NCBI GenBank assembly: GCA_019634915.1
Contig: JAHCAN010000010.1
Span: 26,040-90,039, forward strand
Direction of reading: 5' to 3'
DNA: 64,000 nucleotides
Origin: Steroidobacteraceae bacterium
GTDB taxonomy: Bacteria; Pseudomonadota; Gammaproteobacteria; Steroidobacterales; Steroidobacteraceae
Part shown: positions 16,302 to 24,524 of the stretch, piece by piece
Layout of the letters: each line of letters opens with the position of its first letter
How positions within the stretch are numbered: position 1 is the first letter of the stretch
Translations under genes and position numbers: made by a program
Notes under the pieces: model-generated
The model's database searches: none
Told to the model about the DNA's origin: nothing
Seen by the model: only the letters and a program-made list of their open reading frames with translations

Positions 16302-17438
16302 CTACCAGCCGCCGAAGCGCGGCCAGTGCGCGGCGACGTGCTCGTTGTCGTCGGTGACCGCGTAGGCCTCGTGCTGGGCGCAGGTCGCGCAGGCGTGGTT
16401 CGGCAGGATGCGCAGCCGCGAGCCGACCGGGAAACGTTGCAGATCGAAGGCGCGACCGTCGCGGCGCGCGACCAGCCCGTGCTCCTGGTTCGCGCCGGTG
16501 ACGATCAGTTCATCGAGCACCGCGCCGCCGGCATCGCAGACAAGCCCGTAGCCCTGGTCGACCGGCTGATCGGCAGTGCCACGATCGCGCGACAACGCCA
16601 TCCAGCCGGCATCGATCACGATGCGGGACTTCGCCTCGTGGTGCCCGATCACCGTGCTCAGCACGGAAACCGCGATATCGGCCGGCGTGCACACGCCGAT
16701 GCCGGCCATGACCAGGTCCTGGAACACGTACACGCCGGCGCGCACTTCGGTGACGCCGGTGAAGTCGCGCCCGAAGCTGACGGTCGGCGTCGAGCCGAGG
16801 CTCACGACCGGGCATGGCAGGCCCGCCGCGCGCAGGCGCGATGCAGCTGCGACGATCGCGCCACGCTCGAGCGTGGCATGCGCGACGAGTTCGGCGGTGC
16901 CGCGGCAGGCATAGCTGCCGCCCGCATGCGTCAGCACGCCGCCGAGCATGCCGGCCGTGGCGAGGATCCTGCCGGCCTCGACGAGGTCATCGCTGTCCGG
17001 ACGCAGGCCCGAACGATGCCCGTCGCTGTCGATCTCGATCAGGATATCGAGTCGCGTGCTGGCCGCGCGGCAGGCATCGACGACTTCGCGCGCAACTGCC
17101 GCGCTGTCGAGAATCACCGAAAGTGTCGCACCGCGCCGCTGCAGCGCGAACACGTCCGGCAGTTTCGCCGGCACGATGCCGACGGCATAGAGGATGTCGC
17201 GAAAACCCGCCTCGAGGAAACGCGCGGCTTCGCGCAGCGTCGACACCGTGATCGGTCCCGGCTCGCCGGCGAACATGCGCCGCACGACGTCGATCGACTT
17301 CGATGTCTTTACATGCGGACGCAGTCGCACGTCGAACGGCGCGAGATGCGCGCGCATGCGCGCGAGATTGGCGTCGAGCTTGCCGCGGTCGAGCAGCAAG
17401 GCAGGCGTTCCGAGATCCGCGATCCGCAGGCTGTTCAG
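16302..17438 (-). CDS. DSD1/D-threonine-aldolase-like PLP enzyme (fold type III)
   Basis: About 378 residues in the alanine-racemase-like barrel family that includes D-threonine aldolase and zinc-dependent D-serine dehydratase. LRPHVKTSKS carries the PLP lysine, and NHACATCAQHEAY near the C-terminus supplies the His/Cys pair that binds Zn or Mn. The family splits or dehydrates D-beta-hydroxy amino acids. Start: the conserved N-terminus LGTPALLLDRGKLDANL is only complete if translation begins at CTG 17438, which has GGGAG 6 bp upstream; no ATG, GTG or TTG lies between the upstream stop and TTG 17399, and that TTG would cut the motif. It is followed by ridA. Confidence 0.8.
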   Translation of the reverse strand: MNSLRIADLGTPALLLDRGKLDANLARMRAHLAPFDVRLRPHVKTSKSIDVVRRMFAGEPGPITVSTLREAARFLEAGFRDILYAVGIVPAKLPDVFALQRRGATLSVILDSAAVAREVVDACRAASTRLDILIEIDSDGHRSGLRPDSDDLVEAGRILATAGMLGGVLTHAGGSYACRGTAELVAHATLERGAIVAAASRLRAAGLPCPVVSLGSTPTVSFGRDFTGVTEVRAGVYVFQDLVMAGIGVCTPADIAVSVLSTVIGHHEAKSRIVIDAGWMALSRDRGTADQPVDQGYGLVCDAGGAVLDELIVTGANQEHGLVARRDGRAFDLQRFPVGSRLRILPNHACATCAQHEAYAVTDDNEHVAAHWPRFGGW

Positions 17439-17508
17439 GGCTGGCTCCCGCTCCGGTCGGCGATGTTATTATTCTTTCAAGTGATTTTTGATGTCAAACG
17501 AGGGTCAT

Positions 17509-19635
17509 ATGCGCACCGCGTCACTGCTGCCCCTCATGTCGGTCGCGCTGCTGCGGATCGCCGCCGCGGCGACACCGGCGCCGCTGTCGCTCGACGAAGT
17601 GCTGCGCGTGCCCGAAGTCACGGAGGTCCTCGCAGCGCCCGATGGCGCGCTCGCCTGGGTCGAGCGCATCGGCGGCACGCAGAACATCCTCTTGCGCACG
17701 GTGGATGGCCAGCTCGCGCCACTCACGCGAAACACAGCCGACGACGGTCAGCCGATCCGGCTGCTGGCCTTCACTGACGGCGGAAAGCGCCTGCTGTTCG
17801 CGCAGGGCGATGCGCAGAACGCCACCAACCTGCCCGAGCCGACCCGGCGCGTGCTCTACACGGTGGCGCGCGACGGCGCGGCGCCGCTGCGCTTCGCTGC
17901 CGAGGCGCGCATCGTCGTGCCCTCGCCCGACGGACGCCGGCTCGCGATCGCGAGCGGCTCGCGCGTGTGGATCACCGGCGGCGATCCGCCCGGTGAGGAC
18001 ACCGCACCGGCATTCACCGACCGCGGCCGCGTCGCCGCGCTCGTCTGGTCGCCGGATGGGCGCCGCCTCGCCTTCGTCAGCGACCGCTCCGGCGCCGGTC
18101 GTGGCGACTATGGATTCATCGGCGTGTTCGACGCGGCCGCGCGCACGCTCACCTATCTCGCGCCCGGCATCGGCTTCGACATCGATCCCGTGTGGTCGCC
18201 GGACGGCGAGCGCATCGCGTTCATTCGTCATCGCCGCCCGGCGCGCACCTGGCGCTTCGATGACCTCTCGGCGCAGGCACCGTTCGCGGTGATCGTCGCC
18301 GACGCGGACAGCGGCGAGCCGCGGTTCACCTGGGAGGCGCCGCGCGGTCGCGGCGGGCATTTCTCGGGCTTCTGGAGCGGCGCCGAATTCGATCCCGGTG
18401 CGCTCGGCAGCCTCTTCTGGATGAAGGACGGCAGCCTCGTCTTTCCCGGCGAGATGAGCGGCTTTCGCGCGCTCTACGCCCTCGACCTCACGGACGGCGC
18501 GCTGCGCCGGCTCACCGATCCGCAGATCGAAATAGACGGCGCAGCACAGTCGCCCGATCGCGCGCGACTCGTGTACTGGGCGCCATCGCGCGAGGACCTG
18601 CACCGGCTCGATCTTTACGAGCTGCAGGTGGAGGATGCGCTACGCCCGCGGCGCCTGCTGTCAGCATCGCCGTCCACCATGCGCTACGGCGCCGTGTTCC
18701 TCGCCGACGGCACGCTCGCGTGGCGCCAGGCGTCGAATCGCGCACCCGAACGTTTGATGTGGCGCGCGACGGACGGGCGCATCGCCGCGCTATCGACGCC
18801 AGGGCCGCTCGAGCGCATCGGCAAGCTGCTGCGCGAGCCCGAGATCGTCAGCTTCCGCTCGCGTGATGGCCTCGAGATCCACGGCGTGCTCTACCGCTCC
18901 GCGCAGAGCCCGCCGGGCACGCGCGCACCGCTGATCGTGCACGCGCACGGCGGCTCGCGCGACAAGGCCTGGCCTGCCTGGCAGCCGTTCTTCGGCTATC
19001 CGCCCGTGCTGCGCTATTTCCTGACGCGCGGGTTTCACGTGCTCAGCGTCAACTACCGCAGCGGTACCGGCGACGGCCTCGACTTCCGCGAAGCCGCGCG
19101 CTACGGCGCGCGCGGCAACGGCGACGTCGAGGATCTGGTCGCGGCGGCGGGCTTCGCGCGCGATACGCTCGACTTCGTCGACCCGGCGCGCATCATCGCC
19201 TACGGCCATTCCTACGGCGGCCATCTCGTCGCGACCGCGCTCGCGCAGTCCGACGTCTTCGCGGCGGGCATCGACTCGGCCGGCATCTCCGACTGGGTGC
19301 ACGAAATGGAGAGCGACAGCGGCGCACCGCTGCAGCTCGATATTCCGCAGCGCCTCGAGATCGAACGGCGTGCCTACGGCTACTCGGCCATCGCCCATGT
19401 CGATACCTGGGGCGAGGAGCCGATTCTCTTCCTGCACGGCGACGCCGACCGCTCGGCCGCGATGGACCAGACGATCGACCTGTATCTTGCGCTGCTGAAT
19501 CGCGGCCGCCGCGCCGAGGCCGTCATCTTTCCGGGCGAAGCGCACGCGCTGCGCCTCGAGCGCAACCAGCGCCGTTACATCGAGGCGATCGCGCGCTTCC
19601 TCGAGCGCTACGAGCTCGCGCCCGGCCAGCGGTGA
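17509..19635 (+). CDS. S9-family (prolyl oligopeptidase-like) peptidase, exported
   Basis: A 708-residue enzyme: signal peptide (LLPLMSVALLRIAAAATPA), a seven-bladed propeller with PD40/WD40-like repeats (VWSPDGERIAF; LVWSPDGRRLAF), then an alpha/beta-hydrolase domain with AYGHSYGGH (Ser568), LHGDADRS (Asp) and FPGEAHALR (His). It should cut short peptides in the periplasm, typical of dipeptidyl or acylaminoacyl peptidases. GAGGG is placed well for the ATG at 17509; ATG 17491 and TTG 17488 lie upstream in frame but would disrupt the signal. It is divergent from the PLP enzyme and converges with the serine hydrolase, overlapping it by 28 bp. Confidence 0.88.
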   Translation: MRTASLLPLMSVALLRIAAAATPAPLSLDEVLRVPEVTEVLAAPDGALAWVERIGGTQNILLRTVDGQLAPLTRNTADDGQPIRLLAFTDGGKRLLFAQGDAQNATNLPEPTRRVLYTVARDGAAPLRFAAEARIVVPSPDGRRLAIASGSRVWITGGDPPGEDTAPAFTDRGRVAALVWSPDGRRLAFVSDRSGAGRGDYGFIGVFDAAARTLTYLAPGIGFDIDPVWSPDGERIAFIRHRRPARTWRFDDLSAQAPFAVIVADADSGEPRFTWEAPRGRGGHFSGFWSGAEFDPGALGSLFWMKDGSLVFPGEMSGFRALYALDLTDGALRRLTDPQIEIDGAAQSPDRARLVYWAPSREDLHRLDLYELQVEDALRPRRLLSASPSTMRYGAVFLADGTLAWRQASNRAPERLMWRATDGRIAALSTPGPLERIGKLLREPEIVSFRSRDGLEIHGVLYRSAQSPPGTRAPLIVHAHGGSRDKAWPAWQPFFGYPPVLRYFLTRGFHVLSVNYRSGTGDGLDFREAARYGARGNGDVEDLVAAAGFARDTLDFVDPARIIAYGHSYGGHLVATALAQSDVFAAGIDSAGISDWVHEMESDSGAPLQLDIPQRLEIERRAYGYSAIAHVDTWGEEPILFLHGDADRSAAMDQTIDLYLALLNRGRRAEAVIFPGEAHALRLERNQRRYIEAIARFLERYELAPGQR

Positions 19636-21389
19636 GCGCAGCGCCGGAAGCTCGAGCCCGACAGGATCAAGTGCTGGAAGCGCCCGCCGAGCGGCGCCGC
19701 GAAACGCACGCGCTCGGCGGCGAGCGCCGCGTCGGTGAAACGCCAGTCGCCATCGCCGGGCTGGGTGATCCGTCCCCAGCCCTCCAGCACCAGATCGTCA
19801 CCGCGCGCGAACACCGCCACGCTGCCGAGCCAGGGATCGTTGCTGACATACACGCCCGCCTCTGCGCGCCAGCGAGCGCCGTCGCCCGTCGTGCCACCAC
19901 CCGATGCGCGCGCACCGGCCGCGCCGCCGCCGGTCGCACGACCACCCGTCGGACCACCCGCGCTGAACCGGTTCTCCGCCCACCAGAAGTGCCGCTCCGC
20001 ACCGGGTGCGCCGGGCTTGTCGAACTCGAGCATGTGTGTCGCGAAGTCCGGATGGTCGGTCGCGAAGCCGCGCTCCGCACGCTCGAACAGGCGTGCCGTG
20101 CGGCCGTTCGCCTCGATCGCAAGACCCGCGCCGTCGGCGCGTACCCGCACGCGCTGCGATCCCGGCCCGACGTAATCCCCGGCGAGCCCGGCGCCGTCTG
20201 CGATCGCGAACGGATCAGCCGGCGGCACCGCGACCGGCGCCGCCGCGCCCTCGAGCACTGCAGCGCGCAACTGCGCACCGAGCCGTGAGAGCGCGCGTGG
20301 CCGATAGCCGCCGACCGACGCATTGACGCCGACGAAGCAGCCCGCGCTGGTCGCGAGATCGATCGTCATGCAGGCGACGAAACTCACCATGCCGCCGGTG
20401 TGCTCGAGGCTGCGCCGGCCGTCGATCAACCGATGGATGAAGCCATTGGCATAGCGCGCCTCGGGTGAATATTCCGGTGCTGCCACGCCTTCCCGAGTCG
20501 CGAACAGGCGTGCAGTGGTATCGGAAAAGAGCGGCGCGCCGTGCCCCTGTGCCAGTCGCGCGATGAAAGCGATATAGCGACACATGTCCGCCATCGTCAT
20601 CGCGACCGAACCGGCCGCATCCTCGATCTCGATCCACGGCCCGGCTGTGAGCCGCGCTCCCGGCAAGGCCGGTCGATCCTCGAGCCAGGGCACATGCCCG
20701 GTCGCGTAGCGGCCGCGATCGGCGATGCGGATCACCGTAACGCTCGACGTGAGCCCGAGCGGCGCGAGCACGAGTTTGTTCAGCGCCTCGTGGAACGGCA
20801 GGCCCGTCACGCGCTCGATCACGAAGCCGAGCAGCGCATAACCAGTGTTCGAATATGAGAAGCGCGAGCCGGGCGTGTAGCCGACCCACAGGCGAGCCTG
20901 CGGAGAGTCGTATAGCCACGGCGCGCTGTCGGGCAAGCCACTGCTGTGATCGAGCAGTTGCGCGATCGTGATGGGCTCGGGCGGCACCGGCGCATCCGGC
21001 AGCAACTCACCGATTCGGGCATCGAGATCGAGCTTGCCGCGGTCGACGAGCACGTGGATGGCCAGCGCCACGAGCGACTTGCTGATCGAGCCGATCTGGT
21101 AGAGCTGCTCCGGACGCGCCGGCTCGCCACTCGCGATGTCCGCAAAGCCCACCGCAAAGGCGCTCGCGTAACCGCCCGTGTCGGCCAGCGCGACACCCGC
21201 GCCGGGAAGCCCGCGAACCTTCAGTTCCGCGGCGACCTGGTCGCGCAGCCGCGCCGACTCCTTGTCCAACGGAGCACCATCGTGCGGACCATCCGCGCTC
21301 GCCGGGGCGGCATCGACGCGGTGCACCGCCGCCGCCAACGCCACGCCCGCGGGCAGGAATCCAAGCAACGATCGTCGTGTCGTCGGCAT
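19608..21389 (-). CDS. exported SxxK serine hydrolase (beta-lactamase/PBP4-like)
   Basis: A 593-residue class C-type hydrolase with a twin-arginine-like signal (TTRRSLLGFLPAGVALAAA), catalytic SISK (Ser101-Lys104) in YQIGSISKSLVALA, and SYSNTGYALLG giving the YSN triad element. Relatives include D-aminopeptidases, D-Ala-D-Ala carboxypeptidases and esterases, so a D-peptide substrate would fit this locus. A C-terminal domain follows (about 380-593), interrupted by a Gly/Thr/Ala low-complexity stretch (about 480-515) that looks like a linker. The gene has a strong AT-rich palindrome upstream and shares 28 bp with the end of the S9 gene. Confidence 0.85.
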   Translation of the reverse strand: MPTTRRSLLGFLPAGVALAAAVHRVDAAPASADGPHDGAPLDKESARLRDQVAAELKVRGLPGAGVALADTGGYASAFAVGFADIASGEPARPEQLYQIGSISKSLVALAIHVLVDRGKLDLDARIGELLPDAPVPPEPITIAQLLDHSSGLPDSAPWLYDSPQARLWVGYTPGSRFSYSNTGYALLGFVIERVTGLPFHEALNKLVLAPLGLTSSVTVIRIADRGRYATGHVPWLEDRPALPGARLTAGPWIEIEDAAGSVAMTMADMCRYIAFIARLAQGHGAPLFSDTTARLFATREGVAAPEYSPEARYANGFIHRLIDGRRSLEHTGGMVSFVACMTIDLATSAGCFVGVNASVGGYRPRALSRLGAQLRAAVLEGAAAPVAVPPADPFAIADGAGLAGDYVGPGSQRVRVRADGAGLAIEANGRTARLFERAERGFATDHPDFATHMLEFDKPGAPGAERHFWWAENRFSAGGPTGGRATGGGAAGARASGGGTTGDGARWRAEAGVYVSNDPWLGSVAVFARGDDLVLEGWGRITQPGDGDWRFTDAALAAERVRFAAPLGGRFQHLILSGSSFRRCAHRWPGASS

Positions 21390-21444
21390 GTCGAACCCCC
21401 TGGAGCAGCGAACGGGTCGAAGTCTGTCAGATTTATTTGCGAAG

Positions 21445-21465
21445 TATATTACTGAAAGTAATATA
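21445..21465. promoter_or_regulatory. perfect 21-bp palindrome upstream of the serine hydrolase
   Basis: TATATTACT-GAA-AGTAATATA: perfect 9-bp arms with a 3-nt spacer, followed by TATCAGG, 56 bp upstream of the ATG. Its TTA...AAAGTAA core resembles GTTAGCAAAGTAAC at the rpiR promoter, so it is a candidate member of the same regulon. Confidence 0.55.
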
Positions 21466-21546
21466 TCAGGACCCCTCTGCGACCGCGCTCAGTCGCCGGA
21501 TCGCGGGCGGGCAAGCGTTTCGCCGCCTGCACGGCGGTTCGATCGT

Positions 21547-21552
21547 TATACT
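21547..21552 (+). promoter_or_regulatory. candidate -10 of the tRNA-Arg gene
   Basis: TATACT lies 13 bp before the mature 5' end of the tRNA, a usual distance. No clear -35 hexamer is seen in the preceding GC-rich bases. Confidence 0.45.
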
Positions 21553-21565
21553 TGCGCCCCACCGC

Positions 21566-21642
21566 GCGCCCGTAGCTCAGCTGGATAGAGTACTGCCCTC
21601 CGAAGGCAGGGGTCACTGGTTCGAATCCAGTCGGGCGCGCCA
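21566..21642 (+). tRNA. tRNA-Arg (anticodon CCG)
   Basis: A 77-nt cloverleaf with encoded CCA: acceptor GCGCCCG/CGGGCGC, D-arm AGCTCAGCTGGATAGAG, anticodon stem CTGCC/GGCAG with loop CTCCGAA giving anticodon CCG (codon CGG), and T-arm CTGG-TTCGAAT-CCAG. Its 3' half is copied in diverged form at 25337-25376, which marks this tRNA as the attachment site of the island that follows. Confidence 0.97.
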
Positions 21643-21739
21643 TTCCATGAATGGAATGGTCATGGAAATCCATTGAAGGCTGGTTGGGCTATTTTCACGT
21701 GCTGGACCGTCAGCGACCTGCTTGCGGAGCTGATGCCAA

Positions 21740-22963
21740 CTAATTTCCCCACAACGTCGAAATCGGCGCAGCAAACAACCGCTCGCCGAAGGGCACGATC
21801 GTGTCGTGGTCGTAGAGAACCAAACCGAGTGCGAATCTCTTGCCGCATGCGTCGGCCAGTTTTCGCAAACCCGAGAAATCTCCACTCTTCACCGTCGCAC
21901 TGCCTTTGACTTCGATACCGACGACGTGCCCGTCCTGGCCTTCGATGACGATGTCGACCTCGTTGTCGTATCGGTCCCGAAAGTGATGGAACTCGAAATG
22001 GCCTTCGCTCCAGGTGGCAAGCTTGAGGAGTTCGGCGAGCACGAAGGTTTCCAGCAGGGGTCCGAAGACCGTGCGTTCCGATTGCAGCCGCCCGGCAGAG
22101 AGGCCCCGCAGGGCTGCGAGCAGTCCTGAATCCAGAAAATGCAGCTTGGGTGCCTTGACGAGGCGTTTGACCTCGTTGTCGTGCCAGGGCGGCAGCGTGC
22201 GCAGCAAATACAGCTTCTCGAAAATGCCCACGTACTTCTGCGTCGTCACATGAGAGATGGCCAGAGGGGCGCCGAGACCGGAGTAATTCACCAGCTGTCC
22301 CGAGTGCTGGGCGAGGATGCGCAGCAATCGCGGCATCTGCCTCAGATGATCCACTTTGGCGACATGACGTACGTCGCGCTCGATGATGGCTTTGACGTAG
22401 TCCAGAAACCATTTCTGCCGGCGCGCTTCGGAGGGGCGCTCCAGGGCTTCCGGGTAACCGCCGCACAATACGGTTCGAACCAGCTCGGCTCCGATGATGA
22501 GATCGCCGATTACGGGCGCTTTGCCCTGGAAAACGCGATCGAGAAAACTGCCCGGCTTGCCGCGCAGTTCGCCCTGCGACAGAGGCAACAGCTCGGATAG
22601 AGCCATGCGGCCAGCCAGCGAATCCGCTATTTGCGGCAGAGTCATGAGATTGGCCGAACCCGTCAATACGAAGCGGCCGGGGCGCTTGTCGATATCCACG
22701 CTGCGCTTGATGGCCAGCAACAGGCGCGGGGAGCGTTGAACTTCGTCGACAATGGCGCGGTCGAGTCCGCGCACGAACCCAACCGGATCGTGTTGGGCCG
22801 TATCCAGCGTGGTGTCGTCATCAAGCGTGAGGAATGGCATGTCCTCCCTGGCGAGCTTCTCGGCAAGTGTCGTCTTGCCTGCCTGGCGAGGTCCCGTTAT
22901 CAACACGACACGGGTGTCCAGCAACGCTTGGCGTAACTGGCGCTCGATGAAGCGCGGATACAT
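21740..22963 (-). CDS. AAA-family ATPase with DUF4143 C-terminal domain
   Basis: A 407-residue protein: Walker A GPRQAGKTT (24-32), Walker B AIVDEVQ (about 70-76), sensor-like VLTGSANLMTL, then a DUF4143 domain ending in DNEVDIVIE...GIEVKGS, which carries the D/E...E-x-K spacing of a PD-(D/E)XK nuclease core. This widespread family occurs in mobile DNA and small genomes; its function is poorly defined, with defence or addiction roles proposed. It is complete and lies alone on the minus strand next to the tRNA. The neighbouring sequence has unrelated composition. Confidence 0.85.
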   Translation of the reverse strand: MYPRFIERQLRQALLDTRVVLITGPRQAGKTTLAEKLAREDMPFLTLDDDTTLDTAQHDPVGFVRGLDRAIVDEVQRSPRLLLAIKRSVDIDKRPGRFVLTGSANLMTLPQIADSLAGRMALSELLPLSQGELRGKPGSFLDRVFQGKAPVIGDLIIGAELVRTVLCGGYPEALERPSEARRQKWFLDYVKAIIERDVRHVAKVDHLRQMPRLLRILAQHSGQLVNYSGLGAPLAISHVTTQKYVGIFEKLYLLRTLPPWHDNEVKRLVKAPKLHFLDSGLLAALRGLSAGRLQSERTVFGPLLETFVLAELLKLATWSEGHFEFHHFRDRYDNEVDIVIEGQDGHVVGIEVKGSATVKSGDFSGLRKLADACGKRFALGLVLYDHDTIVPFGERLFAAPISTLWGN

Positions 22964-23591
22964 GGAGAATACCTGAAATTCTGCGATGAGAGTGGCGGCT
23001 AATCGTAAAGAAGAACGCGGCTATTTGAAAGTCTAAGTGCGGCTAGTTGAAAGTAGCCGAAGCGGGCCTTCCGACGCGCGCTTGAGGGTCTCATCACGTC
23101 GGACCGGGTCGTGGCGACCGGAGAGGGCGCGGGCCCGCAGGTTCAGCCTCAAGCCCGGCGTTTCTGGCCACGGTGACGACGATGGCCAACAAGCCAGCCG
23201 CGGAAACCATGTAACCATGCGGATTCTCAGCAATTTGATTCCGGCCAGGTCAGGACGCTGGCCAGAATCCGTGGCCAGAAAGGACGGCTCCGCCGTTCGC
23301 CCTTGGCGCGCCAGCAGCGTTCGATCCCGTGGAACGGCGTATCGTGGACTATTCGCGGCTGGCGATGGCCGTTTCACCGCCGAGATCGCGGCACAGGCAG
23401 GTTTCTCGACGCGCTACCCAGCACCGTCATGGCAGCGCTGCCGCACGGTCCGCGCCACTGGAAGGCATGCGGTTCTTCAGATATTCCGTCCATGAAGCCG
23501 TCCATGAAGTCAATATCTCAAAGAGCTGCTCGGCCAAGGAGTTCGAAGTTTCTCCTCCCGGGCGCGCCATCCAAGAGTTATGGTGGAGCCC
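22964..23591. other. 0.6-kb stretch with no recognisable gene; two 16-bp direct repeats
   Basis: No frame here encodes a protein I recognise; open frames on both strands are arginine/serine-rich and overlap each other. At 23017-23032 and 23039-23054 two near-identical 16-mers occur (GCGGCTATTTGAAAGT and GCGGCTAGTTGAAAGT) spaced 22 bp. Tandem subterminal repeats of this kind are found at ends of IS21-type elements, so this could be a transposon-end remnant, but no transposase fragment supports it. Confidence 0.4.
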
Positions 23592-23777
23592 ATGACTGCC
23601 GTGGAAGAAGCCGAGCGCGCCGGTATCGACTTGAGCCTCATCGAGGTGAGCCTCAGTTATTCCTACGACAAGCGCGCCCATCAACATCAGGCAGCGCTCG
23701 AACTTGCCCTGGAGCTCGAACGAGCAGGATACCGCTTACGTGGCGCACCTCAACCGGCTGATCGAACGCCTGACTGA
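23592..23777 (+). CDS. 61-residue protein preceding the nucleotidyltransferase
   Basis: A small helical, acidic protein (TAVEEAERAGIDLSLIEVS, then ALELALELERAG). An upstream in-frame ATG at 23580 is possible. It overlaps the nucleotidyltransferase reading frame by 38 bp, so the two are translationally coupled. Small helical proteins in front of nucleotidyltransferases occur in toxin-antitoxin-like pairs; whether this is such a partner is inference. No domain name can be assigned. Confidence 0.55.
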   Translation: MTAVEEAERAGIDLSLIEVSLSYSYDKRAHQHQAALELALELERAGYRLRGAPQPADRTPD

Positions 23778-24222
23778 CGCCGGGATCGACTTCGTCGTCG
23801 TCGGTGGCTTCGCGGGGATGCTGCACGGTTCGACGCTGGTCACCCGTGATCTCGACGTCTGCGTCGTTCTCAGCGCGGACAATGTGGCCCGCCTGCGGGA
23901 AGCCTTCCGCGACTTGCGGCCGAGACACCGGTTTGCGAGCCCGAAACACTCCTTTCTGGACAACCCTGAACCGGGAGTCGCACTCAACAATTTGTACCTG
24001 GAAACGGAGCTCGGGCCGATCGATTTCCTCGGTTCGATCAAAGGTGTAGGTGATTTCGAGTGTGTGCGTGCCGGGTCCATCGAAATCGAGCTGTTCGGAC
24101 GACGTTGCCGTGTGATGTCGATCGAATCCCTCATCCAGGCCAAGCAGGCGATGGGCCGCGACAAGGACATGATTGCCGTAAAGGAGTTGCGGGCGATCGC
24201 GGAAAAACAAAGACGGGAGTGA
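23740..24222 (+). CDS. nucleotidyltransferase-fold protein
   Basis: A 160-residue minimal nucleotidyltransferase: IDFVVVGGFAGMLHGS followed by TRDLDVCVVL gives the GG...DxD metal-binding core, and a third acidic position appears in LGPIDFLGSI. It ends SIESLIQAKQAMGRDKD, common in DUF6036-type proteins. Such enzymes transfer NMP groups to proteins or tRNA, and many are toxin components (MNT/AbiEii-like). Start: GTG 23740 with AGGA about 10 bp upstream; a TTG at 23704 is in frame but further from a site. It pairs with the overlapping 61-residue ORF. Confidence 0.75.
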   Translation: MAHLNRLIERLTDAGIDFVVVGGFAGMLHGSTLVTRDLDVCVVLSADNVARLREAFRDLRPRHRFASPKHSFLDNPEPGVALNNLYLETELGPIDFLGSIKGVGDFECVRAGSIEIELFGRRCRVMSIESLIQAKQAMGRDKDMIAVKELRAIAEKQRRE

Positions 24223-24252
24223 ACTACAGGGCAGCGTCCCTGAGCCGAGCGA

Positions 24253-24519
24253 TCAGGCAGGCAACTGGGCCAGGAGAACCTCTCGTAGATCCCCGAACTC
24301 ATCCTTGTACTCATCCAGCAACTGTCTTGCTGCGCGAATCGCACCGGCCTCGTCGTGGGAATCGATCAGACCAAGGTCCGCAGCAATCGCATCTATGAAC
24401 GATTCTGGCGAATCGGCATCGGTACGATACTCGCACCATTCGCGCACTATCTCTGCATCGTCAAGACACCAGCATTGCTGAGCGTGCGTTATGGCTCTCG
24501 AAACAAACTCTTCGGCCAT
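24253..24519 (-). CDS. 88-residue hypothetical protein
   Basis: A soluble acidic protein starting MAEEFVSRAITHAQQC and ending EFGDLREVLLAQLPA. Not recognised. The ATG at 24519 has GGGG 11 bp upstream; it begins 5 bp after the HNH gene stop on the same strand, so the two form a bicistron. Its small size, acidity and coupling to a nuclease gene would fit an immunity or regulatory partner, which is speculation. Confidence 0.6.
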   Translation of the reverse strand: MAEEFVSRAITHAQQCWCLDDAEIVREWCEYRTDADSPESFIDAIAADLGLIDSHDEAGAIRAARQLLDEYKDEFGDLREVLLAQLPA

Positions 24520-24524
24520 GTCTT

